From JAOUJD01 sp963726405 (GTDB lineage Bacteria > Pseudomonadota > Gammaproteobacteria > Burkholderiales > Burkholderiaceae_F): a DNA stretch of 64,000 bases. Below the pieces are notes generated by a model, which had not been told where the DNA came from, made no database searches, and saw only the letters and a program-made list of their open reading frames with translations. Positions 15,602-24,340 of this stretch are shown one piece after another (positions within the stretch are counted from its first letter, which is position 1; each line of letters opens with the position of its first letter). The translations under genes and the position numbers were made by a program. Where the stretch lies: contig CAVSCF010000010.1 of the NCBI GenBank assembly GCA_963726405.1, positions 37,189 to 101,188 on the forward strand, given 5' to 3'.

Positions 15602-16621
15602 ATGTCTTCAGACCTGGAACACCTGGTAGCCGAAGCGCGTGCGGCGTTCGCTGCGGTCTCGCAGCCCGCCGCGCTCGAGAACGAGAAGGCGCGCTTCCTC
15701 GGCAAGTCGGGCGCGATCACCGAGCGGCTCAAGGGCCTGGGCAAGCTCGCGCCCGACGAGAAGCGCGAGCAGGGCGCCCGCATCAACGCGGCCAAGGAGA
15801 GCATCGAACGGCTGCTGGCCGAACGACGCCAGGCGCTGGCCGATGCCCAGCTCGCCGAGCGCCTGTCGGCCGAGTCCATCGACGTGACGCTGCCGGGCCG
15901 CAAGCGCAGCCCCGGCGGCATTCATCCGGTGGCGCGCACCTGGATGCGCATCGAGGAGATCTTCCACTCGATCGGCTTCGACGTCGCCGACGGGCCCGAG
16001 ATCGAGAACGACTGGTTCAACTTCACGGCGCTCAACAGCCCCGAGAACCATCCGGCCCGCTCGATGCAGGACACGTTCTATGTCGACGCCGAAGACGCGC
16101 GCGGCAAGCCCTTGCTGCTGCGGACGCACACCAGCCCGATGCAGGTGCGCTACGCGCGCATGCACGCGCCGCCGATCAAGGTCATCGCGCTCGGGCGCAC
16201 CTATCGCGTCGACAGCGATGCCACGCACTCGCCGATGTTCCATCAGGTCGAGGGCCTGTGGATCGACGAGGACATCAGCTTCGCCGACCTGAAGGCGGTC
16301 TACACCGACTTCCTGCGCTGCTTCTTCGAGACGGACGACGTGGTCACGCGCTTCCGGCCGTCGTACTTCCCCTTCACCGAACCGTCGGCGGAGATCGACA
16401 TGATGTTCACCAGCGGGCCGGGCAAGGGCAAGTGGCTCGAGATCTCCGGCTCCGGCCAGGTGCATCCGACGGTGGTCCGCAATTTCGGCCTGGACCCGGA
16501 GCGCTACATCGGGTTCGCGTTCGGCTCGGGCATCGAGCGACTCGCCATGCTGCGCTACGGCGTCGACGACCTGCGGATCTTCTTCGAGGGTGATCTGCGC
16601 TTCCTGCGGCAGTTCAATTAG
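15602..16621 (+). CDS. pheS: Phenylalanyl-tRNA synthetase, alpha subunit
   Basis: A 339-residue class II synthetase subunit: an N-terminal coiled coil (1-85) that contacts tRNA-Phe, then the catalytic core with HPVARTW, motif 2 (RTYRVDSDATHSPMFHQVEG) and motif 3 near the C-terminus (FGSGIERLAMLRYG). It forms an alpha2-beta2 enzyme with PheT, encoded 15 bases downstream. ATG 15602 gives the usual family start. Confidence 0.97.
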   Translation: MSSDLEHLVAEARAAFAAVSQPAALENEKARFLGKSGAITERLKGLGKLAPDEKREQGARINAAKESIERLLAERRQALADAQLAERLSAESIDVTLPGRKRSPGGIHPVARTWMRIEEIFHSIGFDVADGPEIENDWFNFTALNSPENHPARSMQDTFYVDAEDARGKPLLLRTHTSPMQVRYARMHAPPIKVIALGRTYRVDSDATHSPMFHQVEGLWIDEDISFADLKAVYTDFLRCFFETDDVVTRFRPSYFPFTEPSAEIDMMFTSGPGKGKWLEISGSGQVHPTVVRNFGLDPERYIGFAFGSGIERLAMLRYGVDDLRIFFEGDLRFLRQFN

Positions 16622-16636
16622 GAGGCGGAGACGGAC

Positions 16637-19075
16637 ATGCAATTCTCGGAACATTGGCTGCGCCGCTATGCGAACCCGGCGATCGACAGCGAGGACCTCG
16701 CGCACCGCCTGACCATGGGCGGCCTGGAGGTGGAGGAAAGCGCGCCGGTGGCGCCGCCGTTCAGCGGCATCGTCGTCGCGCACGTCGTTTCCGTGGCGAA
16801 GCACCCGAACGCGGACAAGCTGACGGTGTGCGAGGTCGATGCGGGCACCGGTGCTCGCCTCAACATCGTGTGCGGAGCACCGAACGTCGCCGCCGGGATC
16901 CGTGTGCCTTGCGCACTGGAAGGCGCGATCCTGCCGGGTGATTTCCGCATCAAGCGCACGACGATGCGCGGGGTGGAGTCGCAGGGCATGCTGTGTTCGG
17001 CACGTGAACTCGGACTGTCGGAGGATCACAGCGGCCTGCTGATCCTCGACCCGACGGCGGCCGTCGGGCAGGACATCCGCGCGGCACTCGATCTTGACGA
17101 TCGCAAGCTCACCGTCAAGCTCACCCCCAACCGCGCGGATTGCCTGAGCGTGACGGGGATTGCGCGCGAAGTGGCGGCCATCACCGGCGCCGATCTGACG
17201 CTGCCGTCGTTCGCGCCGATCGCGCCGCAGATCGACGATCGGCTCCCGGTCCGCGTCGAAGCTCCGGATCTGTGCGGCCGCTTCTCGGGGCGGGTCATTC
17301 GCGGGGTCGATGCGCGCGCGCCGACGCCCGACTGGATGAAACAGCGCCTGGAACGCAGCGGGCAGCGACCGATTTCGGCGCTGGTCGACATCTCCAACTA
17401 CGTGATGCTCGAACTCGGCCGCCCGTCGCACGTGTTCGACCTCGACAAGGTGAAGGGCGGGCTCGCCGTGCGCTGGGGCGGCGCCGGCGAGCAGGTCGAA
17501 CTGCTCAACGGGCAGACCGTCACGGTCGATGGCGAGGTCGGCGTCATCGCGGACGACGCGGGCATCGAGGCGCTCGCCGGCATCATGGGAGGCGCGGCCA
17601 CCGCGGTGTCGCTCGACACCCGCAACATCTACGTCGAGGCAGCGTTCTGGTGGCCGGATGCGATCCGCGGCCGCGCGCGCCGCTTCAACTTCACAACCGA
17701 TGCCGCGCATCGCTTCGAGCGCGGGGTCGACTTCGCCACGACCGTCGACCACATCGAATACATCACGCGCCTGGTCCTCGACATCTGTGGTGGCCGGCCC
17801 GGTCCCGTCGACGACACCGTGCTCCGCCTGCCGGAGCGCAAGGCGGTCACGATGCGCATCGAACGGTGTCGCCGGGTCATCGGTGTGCCGATCGACACCG
17901 CGGACATGGCCGGTGCCTTTCGCCAGCTCGGCCTGCCGTTCGAGCAGCACGCCGACCGCTTCGTGGTCACGCCGCCGAGCTACCGCTTCGACCTCGAGAT
18001 CGAGGAGGACCTCATCGAGGAGGTCGCACGGCTCTTCGGCTTCGAACGCATTCCGGCCGTCCCGCCGCGCGCGCCGGCCACGATGCGGATGCGGCGCGAA
18101 GAGCAGCGGTCGATGCACGACGTGCGCCGCGCACTCGCGCGCGACGGCTACCAGGAACTGGTCAACTACTCGTTCGTGGACGCGTCGTGGGAGCAGGATT
18201 TCGCCGGCAACGATGCGCCGATCCGGGTGCTCAATCCCATCGCCAGCCAGATGTCGGTGATGCGAACGACGCTGCTCGGCGGCCTGGTCGCGACCCTCGT
18301 CTACAACCTGAACCGCAAACAGACCCGCGCGCGCCTGTTCGAAGTGGGGCGCGTGTTCCTGCGCGACGCCGAGGTCGAAGACGGCCCCTTGGCGGTCCGG
18401 GGCGTGGCCCAGCCGACCGTCGTCGCCGGCCTGGCGTACGGACTGGCCGACGATGAGCAATGGGGATTGCCGGCACGTGACGTCGACTTCTTCGATGTCA
18501 CGGGCGACATCGAGCGCCTGGTCGCTCCCGCCGCGGTCCGGTTCGTGCGCGCCGAGCACCCGGCGCTTCATCCGGGGCGTAGCGCTTTCGTCGAACTGGA
18601 CGGCGCCACGGTGGGCATCGTGGGGGAACTGCATCCGCGGCTGCAACAGAAGTACGAGTTGCAGAAGCCCGCGGTGGTCTTCGAACTCGATCTCGTACCG
18701 GTCCTGGGGCGGCCTCTGCCCCGCTACAGCGAGGTGTCGAAGTTCCAGCCGGTCACCCGCGACATCTCGGTCACCGTCGCCGACGATCTGCCGGTGGGCG
18801 CGCTGGAAGAGGCGGTCCGCGTCCTGTCGAGTGCGGATGGCCGCCTGTCGGCGCTGCGCGAGTTCCGGCTGTTCGACGTGTATCGTCCCCGGACAGATTC
18901 AAGCAAAGTCGCCGAAGCGAGTGCTAACGCATTGTTAAATAAAGAAAAGAGCCTTGCGTTCCGCGTCGTTCTGCAAGATACTGATCGGGCCCTGAACGAC
19001 GCCGATGCCGACGCAGCGGTCAGCGCCATCGTCGAGGGGCTCGAGAAACAGTGCGGAGCGCGGCTGCGTCGATAA
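16637..19075 (+). CDS. pheT: Phenylalanyl-tRNA synthetase, beta subunit
   Basis: An 812-residue beta subunit, normal length. In order: an N-terminal EMAP-like tRNA-binding domain (about 40-150, with VAKHPNADKLTVCEVDAG), the B3/B4 editing region (about 215-390), B5 (about 400-470), the catalytic-like core (about 490-680) and a C-terminal anticodon-binding (FDX-ACB) domain from about 715. The editing region hydrolyses mis-charged Tyr-tRNA-Phe. It is preceded by GGAGG and ends 5 bases before ihfA. Confidence 0.97.
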   Translation: MQFSEHWLRRYANPAIDSEDLAHRLTMGGLEVEESAPVAPPFSGIVVAHVVSVAKHPNADKLTVCEVDAGTGARLNIVCGAPNVAAGIRVPCALEGAILPGDFRIKRTTMRGVESQGMLCSARELGLSEDHSGLLILDPTAAVGQDIRAALDLDDRKLTVKLTPNRADCLSVTGIAREVAAITGADLTLPSFAPIAPQIDDRLPVRVEAPDLCGRFSGRVIRGVDARAPTPDWMKQRLERSGQRPISALVDISNYVMLELGRPSHVFDLDKVKGGLAVRWGGAGEQVELLNGQTVTVDGEVGVIADDAGIEALAGIMGGAATAVSLDTRNIYVEAAFWWPDAIRGRARRFNFTTDAAHRFERGVDFATTVDHIEYITRLVLDICGGRPGPVDDTVLRLPERKAVTMRIERCRRVIGVPIDTADMAGAFRQLGLPFEQHADRFVVTPPSYRFDLEIEEDLIEEVARLFGFERIPAVPPRAPATMRMRREEQRSMHDVRRALARDGYQELVNYSFVDASWEQDFAGNDAPIRVLNPIASQMSVMRTTLLGGLVATLVYNLNRKQTRARLFEVGRVFLRDAEVEDGPLAVRGVAQPTVVAGLAYGLADDEQWGLPARDVDFFDVTGDIERLVAPAAVRFVRAEHPALHPGRSAFVELDGATVGIVGELHPRLQQKYELQKPAVVFELDLVPVLGRPLPRYSEVSKFQPVTRDISVTVADDLPVGALEEAVRVLSSADGRLSALREFRLFDVYRPRTDSSKVAEASANALLNKEKSLAFRVVLQDTDRALNDADADAAVSAIVEGLEKQCGARLRR

Positions 19076-19080
19076 CAGGC

Positions 19081-19470
19081 ATGCAAGACGACACACAATC
19101 CAATCCGGGTTTCAAGCTTCCGGAAACGCCCACTGCCGCGGCGGCGCCGAACGGTGTGGCGGATCGTGGGGCGAAGACCGTGACCAAGGCGGAACTCGCC
19201 GAGGCGCTGTTCGACCGCCTGGGGCTCAACAAACGGGAAGCCAAGGACATGGTCGATTGCTTCTTCGACGAGATCCGGCAGGCGCTCGAGCGGGGCGAAT
19301 CGGTGAAGCTGTCGGGCTTCGGCAACTTCCAGCTGCGCGACAAACCGCAGCGGCCCGGTCGTAATCCCAAGACGGGCGAAGAGATTGCCATCACGGCACG
19401 CCGCGTCGTCACCTTCCACGCCAGCCAGAAGCTCAAGGCGGCGGTCGCGCGGGCCACAGGGGTTCACTGA
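19081..19470 (+). CDS. ihfA: Integration host factor, alpha subunit
   Basis: A 129-residue DNA-bending protein. The standard IHF-alpha sequence starts at VTKAELAEALFDRLG near residue 34 and includes the DNA-contacting arm RPGRNPKTGEEI. From ATG 19081 it carries about 33 extra N-terminal residues, rich in Pro, Ala and Thr; an in-frame GTG at 19180 would give the classical 96-residue form, but I see no strong ribosome site there. Placement after pheT is conserved in proteobacteria. It pairs with IHF-beta, encoded elsewhere. Confidence 0.93.
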   Translation: MQDDTQSNPGFKLPETPTAAAAPNGVADRGAKTVTKAELAEALFDRLGLNKREAKDMVDCFFDEIRQALERGESVKLSGFGNFQLRDKPQRPGRNPKTGEEIAITARRVVTFHASQKLKAAVARATGVH

Positions 19471-19506
19471 CGGCTGCGCGCCGTCGTCTCCCCGGTCGTC
19501 TGAACC

Positions 19507-19893
19507 ATGCAGCGTTCCGAATCCCCGGCGGTCCTGCCGCCGATTCCGGCCAAACGCTACTTCACCATCGGCGAGGTAAGCGAGTTGTGCGGCGTGAAGC
19601 CGCACGTGCTGCGCTACTGGGAGCAGGAATTCACGCAACTCAAGCCCGTCAAGCGGCGTGGCAACCGGCGTTACTACCAGCACCACGAGGTTCTGCTCGT
19701 GCGCCGCATCCGCGAACTGCTGTACGAGCAGGGCTTTACGATCAACGGCGCACGCAACCGCCTCGACGAGAACGAACGCCTCCCGCGCGCGCATGCGCGG
19801 CCGAACGGCAACGGCACCCATGCGGCAGACCTGGACATCGCGAGCGTCCGGACGGAAATCGAGGCCATTCGCAAACTTCTGCAAGGCGAATAG
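19507..19893 (+). CDS. MerR-family transcriptional regulator
   Basis: A 128-residue protein with an N-terminal MerR winged helix-turn-helix (residues 18-88: YFTIGEVSELCGVKPHVLRY, then KRRGNRRYYQHHEV). The C-terminal part is short and has no metal-binding Cys cluster, so the effector is unknown. A MerR-like gene directly after ihfA is common in gamma- and betaproteobacteria. It ends 26 bases before tRNA-Pro. Confidence 0.88.
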   Translation: MQRSESPAVLPPIPAKRYFTIGEVSELCGVKPHVLRYWEQEFTQLKPVKRRGNRRYYQHHEVLLVRRIRELLYEQGFTINGARNRLDENERLPRAHARPNGNGTHAADLDIASVRTEIEAIRKLLQGE

Positions 19894-19904
19894 CGCCGGG
19901 CGGA

Positions 19905-19910
19905 TATAAT
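19905..19910 (+). promoter_or_regulatory. -10 element of tRNA-Pro
   Basis: A perfect TATAAT, 9 bases before the tRNA-Pro 5' end. No good -35 hexamer is visible at 17 bases upstream. Confidence 0.6.
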
Positions 19911-19917
19911 CGCGTCC

Positions 19918-19996
<79 letters not shown>

Positions 19997-20004
19997 ATGA
20001 AAAC

Positions 20005-20038
20005 AAGGGGTTAGGTTCAAAAGACCTAACCCCTTTTT
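20005..20038 (+). terminator. Terminator of tRNA-Pro
   Basis: 12-bp stem AAGGGGTTAGGT / ACCTAACCCCTT with a loop of about seven bases and a T run from 20034. Confidence 0.9.
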
Positions 20039-20040
20039 CT

Positions 20041-20355
20041 ATGGTTTTCGAGAACAGGTACGCCGGCAGGTCACGCTTGTTCGCTACGAGCGAACAATGC
20101 GCTGTCGCCTGCGTGGTCGGAAATGCAGGACGGTCCAGCCGCGGTGCGGAAAGCGTTTGCGCAGTTGCAGCCGCACCAGCGTCGCTGGCGTCGTTCCGGC
20201 GTAAGCAGAAGCGCCGAACTAAGCAGAATGGTCAATTCAATCGAGCGGTTTGACGGCGTAGAAAGTCAGGGTCGATGCGTGTTGTAAACGGTTGGTATTG
20301 CCAACCTCTCCGTTCTTCCTTTTGAACAACGCACCCAATCCTGCGGAGGCCGAAG
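20041..20355. other. Intergenic stretch without recognised gene
   Basis: About 315 bases after the tRNA-Pro terminator. The short open frames on either strand have no ribosome site or family resemblance, and no copy of the tRNA 3' end (att site) is repeated here. Local composition is less G+C rich than the neighbours. Confidence 0.5.
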
Positions 20356-20517
20356 ATGATGCGAAGAGTCGGCGCGATGCTGCTGGCCTTGGCGGCATGC
20401 ATTCTGTTCGTCGGGCTTGGTGCGTTGGTCGCCCTCGTTGCTGCAGGAGGCGAGTTGGACGATGCGTTGCTTGCGTCTGGCGAAGCCAGGACCCTGGGAC
20501 TCGATTTCCTCCACTGA
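20356..20517 (+). CDS. Possible small membrane protein
   Basis: A 53-residue frame beginning with two Met codons and preceded by CGGAGG with a 6-base spacer, a good ribosome site. Residues 5-31 are strongly hydrophobic (MLLALAACILFVGLGALVAL), so one membrane segment or an uncleaved signal is likely; the tail is polar. I recognise no family. The ribosome site and hydrophobic profile are the only support. The following 266 bases to 20783 hold no other gene I can support. Confidence 0.4.
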   Translation: MMRRVGAMLLALAACILFVGLGALVALVAAGGELDDALLASGEARTLGLDFLH

Positions 20518-20783
20518 TCGTCGCTGCCGGTGTCGCATAGGCGAAACGCGCAGCCAGGATCCGGCCCGACCGATCACCTGAGGCTTCGCACGCTGATCGC
20601 AATCCAAGTGATCAGCGAAGAATTTGCCTTTGAAGTGTTCGCAAGAGAAGCAGCCGCGTTCGCGCGCGCCGACGTGGTCGGTGATCCGACCCCTTTCTTA
20701 GCCGCATGCTGCGGGTGAGCTCGCCCGGCTGTGCTCGTTGGGATGAATGCGCGTAAGCGGCACTGCCGTTCACGCGACTTCCC

Positions 20784-21074
20784 TCATGACCGACTGCGGC
20801 CGACCTGGTCTCGAACGGCATTGCTCGGCAGCGGCTCGGCCCAGCGTTTCTTACCATTCGCATAGATGCAGGTGGGTTTGAACGGACGGGCGAGCGCGTC
20901 CTTCACTTCCATCGTGACGGCCATGCCGTCCGGCACCTGCTTCGACTCGATGTTGCGGACCCACTCGAATCCTTCTTCCCGCACGAAGTAGCGGCACTGC
21001 TCCTCCGGGGACTGGTCCGCCGTGGCACATCCCGCCATCAACGCGATGACGACGATCGTTGGAAGCTGTCGCAT
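20784..21074 (-). CDS. Small putative lipoprotein
   Basis: A 96-residue protein with a signal peptide (MRQLPTIVVIALMAG) and a lipobox LMAGC, so Cys16 should be lipidated. The mature part has two further Cys (EEQCRYF and PTCIYANG) that could form a disulfide. Family not recognised. ATG 21074 has GGAG 6 bases upstream; a longer upstream frame lacks a ribosome site and would bury the signal peptide. Confidence 0.7.
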   Translation of the reverse strand: MRQLPTIVVIALMAGCATADQSPEEQCRYFVREEGFEWVRNIESKQVPDGMAVTMEVKDALARPFKPTCIYANGKKRWAEPLPSNAVRDQVGRSRS

Positions 21075-21170
21075 ATCGGCTCCTGACGTTGAGAAGGCAA
21101 TGTCAGGAATTTTATCGAGTCCGAACCCGGGTTGCCCGCGAGGCGCCATGGGCCCGCGCAAGCGTGACCG

Positions 21171-21452
21171 CTACTCGTCTCCGGGATAGCCGTCGGGGCA
21201 ACGGTCGTCGCCCAGATGCGACTGGATCAGCGCCAGCCGGACGGCAATGCCAACCAGGATGTGCGCCCCGATCTGCACCACCGCCTGGCTCGAGTCCCCG
21301 GGTGCGAAGCCAGGGAGAGGCCCGGCGGCCGTGACCATGGCGCCGAGCAGAATTCCAGCCAGATGCCCGACGATCCCGATCGTCAAGCCGGTCCAGACCA
21401 TCATGAAGCCGAAATGGCTCCGCAGGCGCAGTTCGCGGTCGTCGGATTTCAT
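21171..21452 (-). CDS. Small two-helix membrane protein, unknown
   Basis: A 93-residue protein with two likely membrane helices: FGFMMVWTGLTIGIVGHLAG (residues 14-33) and QIGAHILVGIAVRLALI (about 62-78). The C-terminal tail is Asp-rich. No enzyme motif is visible. The ATG at 21452 has a G-rich ribosome-site-like stretch before it. Same strand as the lipoprotein at 20784; both may be envelope proteins. Two other overlapping frames on this strand are less plausible because they lack hydrophobic pattern and ribosome site. Confidence 0.5.
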   Translation of the reverse strand: MKSDDRELRLRSHFGFMMVWTGLTIGIVGHLAGILLGAMVTAAGPLPGFAPGDSSQAVVQIGAHILVGIAVRLALIQSHLGDDRCPDGYPGDE

Positions 21453-21677
21453 CGTCACCCCCGCAGAGGACGGCGACGAACGGCAAACCCGGTGCCTGCG
21501 CGGGTGTTTGGGGGACACACACGGCAACCATCCGTATTCGCCCGGCTCGGAGTAGGGGGTGATCGAGGTCCATTCCGGGCGACCACCGGTCCGCGCTGAA
21601 GCGTTCAATTCCCTGTGTCGTCGCCCGCTCGTTCGTGCAGGGCAGGCGATGGCGGAACCAGCTCTCGGGAGTCGGAC

Positions 21678-21866
21678 ATGCGCGCAGTCATCATCGTCGT
21701 GCTCGCGGCACTGGCCGGGTGTGCTTCCCCACCGCAGCGTTCGGCGGAGGAGGTGAGCGGCGAGAGCAGTCGGTGCGCCAGTTTCTCCCGCGAGAACCTG
21801 CAGACGCAGTCGTTGCTCGTCGTCTACCGCCTGCACTGCGTCAAGGACACGCCACTGGGACTCTGA
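21678..21866 (+). CDS. Small putative lipoprotein
   Basis: A 62-residue protein with signal peptide MRAVIIVVLAALAG and lipobox LAGC (Cys15). Two more Cys occur in the mature part. No family recognised; it is similar in design to the lipoprotein at 20784-21074 but not clearly homologous. The 170 bases after it contain the surE promoter and hairpin. Confidence 0.6.
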   Translation: MRAVIIVVLAALAGCASPPQRSAEEVSGESSRCASFSRENLQTQSLLVVYRLHCVKDTPLGL

Positions 21867-21997
21867 GCGCCGGTCGGGTCGCGGCCCGGCCTCGTTTCGG
21901 TCCGACGTCCTTGCCCCGCCCGCGGGGAAGGGCACGATGCATCCCCGATACAGAGCGGCGCGCTTGTTAGAATCGTGCGACTAAGCGGGCCGAGCGT

Positions 21998-22030
21998 GCC
22001 GGTGTGCGAAGGTGCACCGGCCGTTTTGTT
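21998..22030 (+). terminator. Terminator-like hairpin before surE
   Basis: Stem GCCGGTG / CACCGGC with a 10-base loop, followed by CGTTTTGTTT. It lies between a -10-like TAGAAT (21968-21973) and the surE ATG (22037), so it could act as a leader attenuator rather than an operon end. Confidence 0.5.
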
Positions 22031-22036
22031 TCTACG

Positions 22037-22786
22037 ATGCGCATTCTTGTCTCGAACGACGACGGTTACCTGGCGCCCGGCATTGCGGCGCTGGCCGAAG
22101 CCATGCGGCCGCTGGGCGAAGTCATCGTGGTCGCGCCCGAACAGAACAGCAGCGGGGCGAGCAACTCGTTGACCCTGACCCGCCCGCTGACCGTGTGGGA
22201 GGCGCCGAGCGGCACGACGGTCATCAACGGAACGCCAAGCGACTGCGTTCACGTCGCGCTGACCGGGCTGCTCGATCATCGTCCGGACCTCATCGTCTCC
22301 GGCATCAACAACGGCCAGAACATGGGCGACGACACGATCTACTCGGGCACCGTCGCCGCCGCCATGGAGGGCTATCTGTTCGGCGTTCCTGCAATCGCGT
22401 TCTCGCTGGTGGACAAGGGCAACGCGCATCTCGACAGCGCCGCGCGCATCGCCCACGACATCGTCGCCCGCTACCTCGCGCGTCCGATCGTCGCGCCCTT
22501 CCTGCTGAACGTGAACATCCCGAACCTGCCTTACGCCGAGATCAAGGGCGTGAAGTGCACGCGGCTCGGCAAGCGTCATCCGTCCGAACCCGTCGTGAAG
22601 ATGATGAATCCGCGCGGGGAGCCGATCTACTGGATCGGTCCGGCCGGTCAGGCGCGCGTCGGCGGGCCGGGCACGGACTTCCATGCCACCGCGGCGGGCT
22701 ACGTCTCCGTGACTCCCTTGCAGATCGACCTGACGCACAACGAACAGTTGAATGAGGTCGAGCACTGGCTGCAGGCGACCGCGTGA
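22037..22786 (+). CDS. surE: 5'/3'-nucleotidase SurE (survival protein)
   Basis: A 249-residue metal-dependent nucleotidase. It starts MRILVSNDDGYLAPGI, with Asp8-Asp9 as metal ligands, and has SGIN..NMGDDTIYSGTV further on, both SurE signatures. It removes phosphate from nucleoside monophosphates and works in stress survival. ATG 22037 gives the family-typical N-terminus. Its stop overlaps the pcm start (GTGA), opening the conserved surE-pcm-nlpD-rpoS group. Confidence 0.95.
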   Translation: MRILVSNDDGYLAPGIAALAEAMRPLGEVIVVAPEQNSSGASNSLTLTRPLTVWEAPSGTTVINGTPSDCVHVALTGLLDHRPDLIVSGINNGQNMGDDTIYSGTVAAAMEGYLFGVPAIAFSLVDKGNAHLDSAARIAHDIVARYLARPIVAPFLLNVNIPNLPYAEIKGVKCTRLGKRHPSEPVVKMMNPRGEPIYWIGPAGQARVGGPGTDFHATAAGYVSVTPLQIDLTHNEQLNEVEHWLQATA

Positions 22787-23472
22787 AGCGCGCGCCGACG
22801 CCGTCGCCCGGCGGTACCGATCACAGCGGCCTGGCTTCCGCGCGGGTGCGCGAACGCATGGTGGAGCGCGTGCGCGAACTCGGCGTGCGCGACTCGCGCG
22901 TGCTCGAAGCCATGCGCGCCGTGCCACGGCATCTGTTCGTCGACGAAGCGCTGGCGAGCCGAGCCTACGAGGACACCGCATTGCCGATCGGGCACGGCCA
23001 GACGATTTCCCAGCCTTACATCGTTGCTCGCATCGCCGAACTGGCCCTCGAGGGCATCGCCGATCCGCGTACCGCACGTCTCCTCGAGATCGGCACGGGT
23101 TGCGGTTACGCCGCGGCGGTGATGGCCCAGCTTTTTGGCGATGTGGTCAGCGTCGAGCGTCTTCGCGCGTTACACGAACGGGCGCGGGACAACCTGCGGC
23201 CGCTGCGGCTTCCGAATCTGCGGCTGGTATTCGGCGACGGGGCCCGTGGAGTGGCCGCTGGGGCACCCTACGATTCCATCGTGGCCGCCGCCGCGGGCGA
23301 TGAACTGCCGCCGGCGTGGATCGAGCAGTTGAAGCCCGGAGGGCGGATCGTCGCGCCGGTGGGCGGCCTGCAGCAGCAGTTGATCGTGGCCACCAAGGAC
23401 GTCGGCGGCCGCGTGCAGCAGATTGGCAAGGAGGCCGTGCGCTTCGTTCCGTTGCGCGGCGGCACTGGATGA
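22783..23472 (+). CDS. pcm: Protein-L-isoaspartate O-methyltransferase
   Basis: A 229-residue SAM-dependent methyltransferase that repairs isoaspartyl damage in proteins. Signatures are VPRHLFVDEALASRAYEDTA, GHGQTISQPYIVA and the SAM-binding LEIGTGCGYAAAV; the C-terminus PVGG and RFVPLRGGTG is typical. Starts at GTG 22783 overlapping the surE stop. The first 25 residues are a poorly conserved extension. Confidence 0.95.
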   Translation: MKRAPTPSPGGTDHSGLASARVRERMVERVRELGVRDSRVLEAMRAVPRHLFVDEALASRAYEDTALPIGHGQTISQPYIVARIAELALEGIADPRTARLLEIGTGCGYAAAVMAQLFGDVVSVERLRALHERARDNLRPLRLPNLRLVFGDGARGVAAGAPYDSIVAAAAGDELPPAWIEQLKPGGRIVAPVGGLQQQLIVATKDVGGRVQQIGKEAVRFVPLRGGTG

Positions 23473-23482
23473 GGATCACTGG

Positions 23483-24322
23483 ATGAAGCAGGCAGGACGG
23501 ATGCGGGTGGCGGTGATGGCGATGGTCGCGCTGGGTGCGTGTACATCGCAGAAGCCTGCTCCCGTGGTCGATCGTTCAGGCACCGCGGCCGCGCGGCCCC
23601 CGGTCGTTGCCGATAAGCCGGCGAAACGGGAAGCGAGAGACGGGGTCTACACGGTGCAGCGGGGCGACACGCTCTACAGCATCGCAACGGCCTTCGGCGT
23701 CGATGTGCGCGACCTGGCTCGCTGGAACGAATTACCGGAAGGCAGTGCTGTGCGCGTCGGGCAGTCGCTCCGCGTCACGCCGCCGGCGGAATCGGCGGCG
23801 GCGACTGTGATGCCGGTCACGCCGGGAGGGTCGACGGAAGTTCGCCCGCTGCCGGCGCCAGGCACGACGGTCGAGCCGGCACCGCTGCCGCCCGCGGCCG
23901 TTCCCGAATCCCCATCGGGCGCGAAACCCGAGGCACCGCCGCCGGCCGCTCCGCCGCCGGCGCAGTGGCTGTGGCCGGTCGCCGGCAAGGTGATCGACGG
24001 CTTCGACTCGCCGCGCAACAAGGGCATCGACATCGGTGGCACCGAGGGTACGCCCGTTCAGGCGGCAGCGGACGGCGAAGTGGTGCACGTGGGCAGCGCG
24101 CTCCGCGGTTACGGCAATCTCGTGATCATTCGCCATGCCGGCGATTACGTGACGGCCTACGGCCACAACAGAAAGATTCTCGTTACGCAGGGCCAGCAGG
24201 TGAAGCGCGGCCAGCAGATTGCGGAATTGGGGCGATCGGATGCCGACCGCCCGAAGCTTCACTTTGAGATACGTCACCAAGGCAAGCCGCTCGATCCGGT
24301 CAAATACCTCCCTCCACGTTGA
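23483..24322 (+). CDS. nlpD: LysM/M23 lipoprotein NlpD (amidase activator)
   Basis: A 279-residue outer-membrane lipoprotein: signal peptide with lipobox LGAC (Cys20), a LysM peptidoglycan-binding domain (about 52-97, YTVQRGDTLYSIATAFGV), a Pro/Ala-rich linker and a C-terminal LytM (M23) domain. The first metal ligand His of active M23 enzymes is replaced (NKGIDIGG), so the domain should be inactive and serve, as in NlpD, to activate AmiC-type amidases at division. It lies between pcm and rpoS; in E. coli an rpoS promoter lies inside nlpD. Confidence 0.93.
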   Translation: MKQAGRMRVAVMAMVALGACTSQKPAPVVDRSGTAAARPPVVADKPAKREARDGVYTVQRGDTLYSIATAFGVDVRDLARWNELPEGSAVRVGQSLRVTPPAESAAATVMPVTPGGSTEVRPLPAPGTTVEPAPLPPAAVPESPSGAKPEAPPPAAPPPAQWLWPVAGKVIDGFDSPRNKGIDIGGTEGTPVQAAADGEVVHVGSALRGYGNLVIIRHAGDYVTAYGHNRKILVTQGQQVKRGQQIAELGRSDADRPKLHFEIRHQGKPLDPVKYLPPR

Positions 24323-24340
24323 GGACTTTGATCGCACACC

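Noticed and set aside
15608..18646. A 1012-codon open frame on the minus strand across pheS and pheT
   Set aside because: It is the antisense shadow of two well-conserved genes in high G+C DNA; His/Arg/Asp-rich composition and no domain or ribosome site.
21112..21573. A 153-codon minus-strand frame overlapping the small membrane protein
   Set aside because: Arg/His-rich, no ribosome site, and the overlapping frame has clear membrane helices.
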